From Spirosomataceae bacterium TFI 002 (GTDB taxonomy: Bacteria; Bacteroidota; Bacteroidia; Cytophagales; Spirosomataceae): a DNA stretch of 64,000 nucleotides. Below the pieces are notes generated by a model, which saw only the letters and a list, made by a program, of their open reading frames with translations, did not search any database and had not been told where the DNA came from. Below are positions 62,101-64,000 of this stretch, one piece after another. Location of the stretch: the NCBI GenBank assembly GCA_900230115.1, contig LT907983.1, positions 1,612,001 through 1,676,000 on the forward strand. The letters run 5' to 3'. Position numbers and translations under genes: made by a program. Each line of letters opens with the position of its first letter. Position 1 is the stretch's first letter.

Positions 62101-64000
62101 CCTTTCATGAACCTTACTAACAGCATTTCTGCTAACAAAAACAGAAGTGCTCCAATCAAGAAATAAACCCAGAGAGACTTTCCAATATTTTGATCGGTGA
62201 AAGATTTTACAAAGTCGCTTTCCAAGAGACCATCAAAAACTTGTACATTCTCATTTCCCGCAAAAGCTTCTCTTAGTTCTTCTGAAGTATAAAAATCCAT
62301 CTGAGATTCTTTTGGATCATGATTCAAAGCCAAAGTGTGCAAAACTTTTCCATCAAACACCAAGTCGTAGTACCCCGCAGCAATCTCAGAATTCTCAGGC
62401 AAATCTGAGTTAGAAGGTAAGGTTAAAAACAACTTGTTATCTACAACTCTTTGAATTGGCAAAATCTCATTTCCATCTTTTACGAGTTTATAAGTTGCAT
62501 TTTTCTTGAGATCAGAGAGTTCTAAAACGATATTTTCTTCACTTAATTTATATGCCAATGCCGAAGATTTCAGGCTATTTGAAGCTATTTTAATAAAGGT
62601 TGGGACAAAAAACGCATGCTCAGCAAAATTACCATGACCCTTGAGCAATGGGCTGGCAAATACATATACACTTCCCCTTCCAGTTTGTGTATGAGTCATG
62701 AATCGCTGATCGTTGCTAAAGTAGAGCAGCGGCTCCCCTATTCCCTCCCAAGCAAGTACAGGCTGCATTGCAGGTAATTCCACATTATTTGGAATATTGA
62801 TTTGTTCAAAAACATCCGAGAAAAATGGATTCCTCACATCTGGATATTTTACTTTTCGCTGAGAAGTAGGGTCAAGTTTACTTCGGTCAATTTTTGAAAC
62901 TCGAATTCCAAAATTGCTCAATAAACTAGCTGTACTTGAAGAATCGCCTTGTGCAGTAGGGATAAGGCTAACGCTCCCGCCACTGGCAACTAATTCTTTT
63001 GCCCCATTCACAAGATTCGTCCTGTAATTTCTTATTCCTTCTAAAATCACCAAATCGAAATCAGCCATTCTAGACACGTCAACATTATTGACATTGTAAG
63101 ACTGAAATGCAAAAAGGCTATCATTTTTGTACAGTTTACCTATGTAATCGAGCTCACTTCGCTCATCGTAAAGGTGAAGCACCTTGATGGCTGGAGAAGC
63201 CTCAATGGTAAAGAAGTAACTATTGTCAAAAGTTAATGGCTGATCATCGAAACTAATTTCAGCTTTGTGCTGCCCCTTATCTTGAACCGAAAAGCTAAAG
63301 GTAGCTTTCGCAGATCCGCCTGCAGGAATGGAAACAGAAGAACCAGAGGATTGAGAACCGTCTATCTGTAGTTTCACTGGAAGATTTACCACATCCTTAT
63401 TACCCGAATTTCTAAATGCAACGTTTAAGTTATTATTCTGCATTTCGCGAATAAAGGGAGTTTGCAACCACACAGAATCCACATACACATTCTGATTTAC
63501 AGCACCAATAACCGGCACCACGTACACTGTATTAGTAGAATCAAATTCTATGTCTTTCAAATTCCCAATCGTGCTTTTTTGAAAATCTGAAATCCAGAAA
63601 AAGTTATTTCCTGCTTCAGAATCTTGCTTTTGGGCTAAATTACTCTGCCTTTTGTATACAGCCGAAAGCGACCTAGGCGTATTTCCAAATTCTAAACTCG
63701 TCAACTTCTCTTTTAGCGAAGTACCACTATTAAGCATGTAATCTTCCCCTCCAAAATCATTAGTAAGAAACTGCAAATTCGGGGAGTTTTTGAGCTGTTC
63801 TAGCAAACCTTCCAGCTTCACTACCGCCAAGTCGATATACCTTTTGTTATCTGTCGTATTTTCCATACTTAGTGAATTGTCTAAGTATATGCTATTTACC
63901 CCATTCACACTTAGCGAGCTTTGGTTTGCAGCAGGGAGAAAAGGCTGAGCAAAAGCAAAAACCAAACAAGCCAATGCCAACATTCTGGCAGCCATAATGA
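62097..64000 (-). CDS. BatA-type (aerotolerance regulator N-terminal) membrane protein, 5' end outside the window
   Basis: The visible 634 codons are open to the right edge, so the start is missing. The first residues, AARMLALACLVFAFAQPFLP, match the second helix of BatA N-terminal domains; about 60 residues (first TM and the FRR linker) should lie beyond. A VWA-like region without a complete MIDAS follows (YLDNSLSMEN has DNSLS), then beta-domains and a glutamine-amidotransferase-like segment (LVILEGIRNYRT). A last TM helix (SLWVYFLIGALLFLLAEMLLV) ends the protein. The role is in the envelope; details are unknown. Confidence 0.85.
   Translation of the reverse strand, partial: IMAARMLALACLVFAFAQPFLPAANQSSLSVNGVNSIYLDNSLSMENTTDNKRYIDLAVVKLEGLLEQLKNSPNLQFLTNDFGGEDYMLNSGTSLKEKLTSLEFGNTPRSLSAVYKRQSNLAQKQDSEAGNNFFWISDFQKSTIGNLKDIEFDSTNTVYVVPVIGAVNQNVYVDSVWLQTPFIREMQNNNLNVAFRNSGNKDVVNLPVKLQIDGSQSSGSSVSIPAGGSAKATFSFSVQDKGQHKAEISFDDQPLTFDNSYFFTIEASPAIKVLHLYDERSELDYIGKLYKNDSLFAFQSYNVNNVDVSRMADFDLVILEGIRNYRTNLVNGAKELVASGGSVSLIPTAQGDSSSTASLLSNFGIRVSKIDRSKLDPTSQRKVKYPDVRNPFFSDVFEQINIPNNVELPAMQPVLAWEGIGEPLLYFSNDQRFMTHTQTGRGSVYVFASPLLKGHGNFAEHAFFVPTFIKIASNSLKSSALAYKLSEENIVLELSDLKKNATYKLVKDGNEILPIQRVVDNKLFLTLPSNSDLPENSEIAAGYYDLVFDGKVLHTLALNHDPKESQMDFYTSEELREAFAGNENVQVFDGLLESDFVKSFTDQNIGKSLWVYFLIGALLFLLAEMLLVRFMKG

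Overview
The window is 64 kb of AT-rich chromosome from a member of the Bacteroidota, most likely order Cytophagales; the genus cannot be fixed from the sequence. The evidence is carboxypeptidase-like/plug/beta-barrel outer-membrane proteins, a DUF5686 protein, lipoproteins with Bacteroidota-type lipoboxes, a PadR-PspC operon, DUF2911, BatA-type and YugP-type proteins, and promoter -7 boxes of the TAnnTTTG type. There is no rRNA, tRNA, CRISPR array, prophage or insertion sequence that I can see. About 55 protein genes fill nearly all of the window.

Layout. 1-6.2 kb: an outer-membrane beta-barrel protein cut by the left edge, a dienelactone hydrolase, an FAD oxidoreductase of the retinol-saturase/carotenoid-isomerase type and a GH10 xylanase. 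6.3-12.2 kb: a minus-strand heavy-metal RND efflux operon (small exported protein, CzcA/CusA-type pump, TolC-type outer-membrane protein, adaptor). 12.4-21.9 kb: GH67 alpha-glucuronidase, M61 peptidase, GNAT, SGNH hydrolase, M20 peptidase, a propeller-type secreted protein, a DfsB-family protein and an exported Hcp-like protein. 22-34.3 kb: mostly housekeeping genes (YugP-like protease, YbhN-like flippase, panD, glnS, IMPACT protein, SDR, M16 protease) plus a GH43 lipoprotein. 34.5-43.9 kb: a minus-strand surface-glycan cluster (three to four glycosyltransferases, FkbM methyltransferase, WbsX-like protein, 2OG-Fe(II) oxygenase) ending in a DUF5686 outer-membrane protein. 43.9-50 kb: TlpA-like thioredoxin, two pirins, a TonB-dependent receptor, and a GH43 lipoprotein paired with an unknown secreted protein. 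51-64 kb: UbiA-like prenyltransferase next to an ABC exporter, a META lipoprotein, DHFR-like and sterol-desaturase-like proteins, an AAA/DUF4143 ATPase behind operator-like repeats, DUF2911, PadR-PspC, an ICMT/NnrU-like protein, and a BatA-type protein cut by the right edge.

Function as a whole. GH10, GH67, two GH43 proteins and possibly the propeller protein and SGNH esterase make a coherent glucuronoxylan-degrading set, but they are scattered over 45 kb and no SusC/SusD pair is seen. The observations I rate highest are: (i) an orphan Hcp-like tube-protein domain with a signal peptide; (ii) three genes whose family N-terminus or signal peptide lies upstream of every ATG/GTG/TTG, implying ATT or CTG starts; (iii) paired 33-bp repeats just upstream of the AAA/DUF4143 ATPase; and (iv) a 21-codon leader ORF coupled to padR, near a heptanucleotide tandem repeat.
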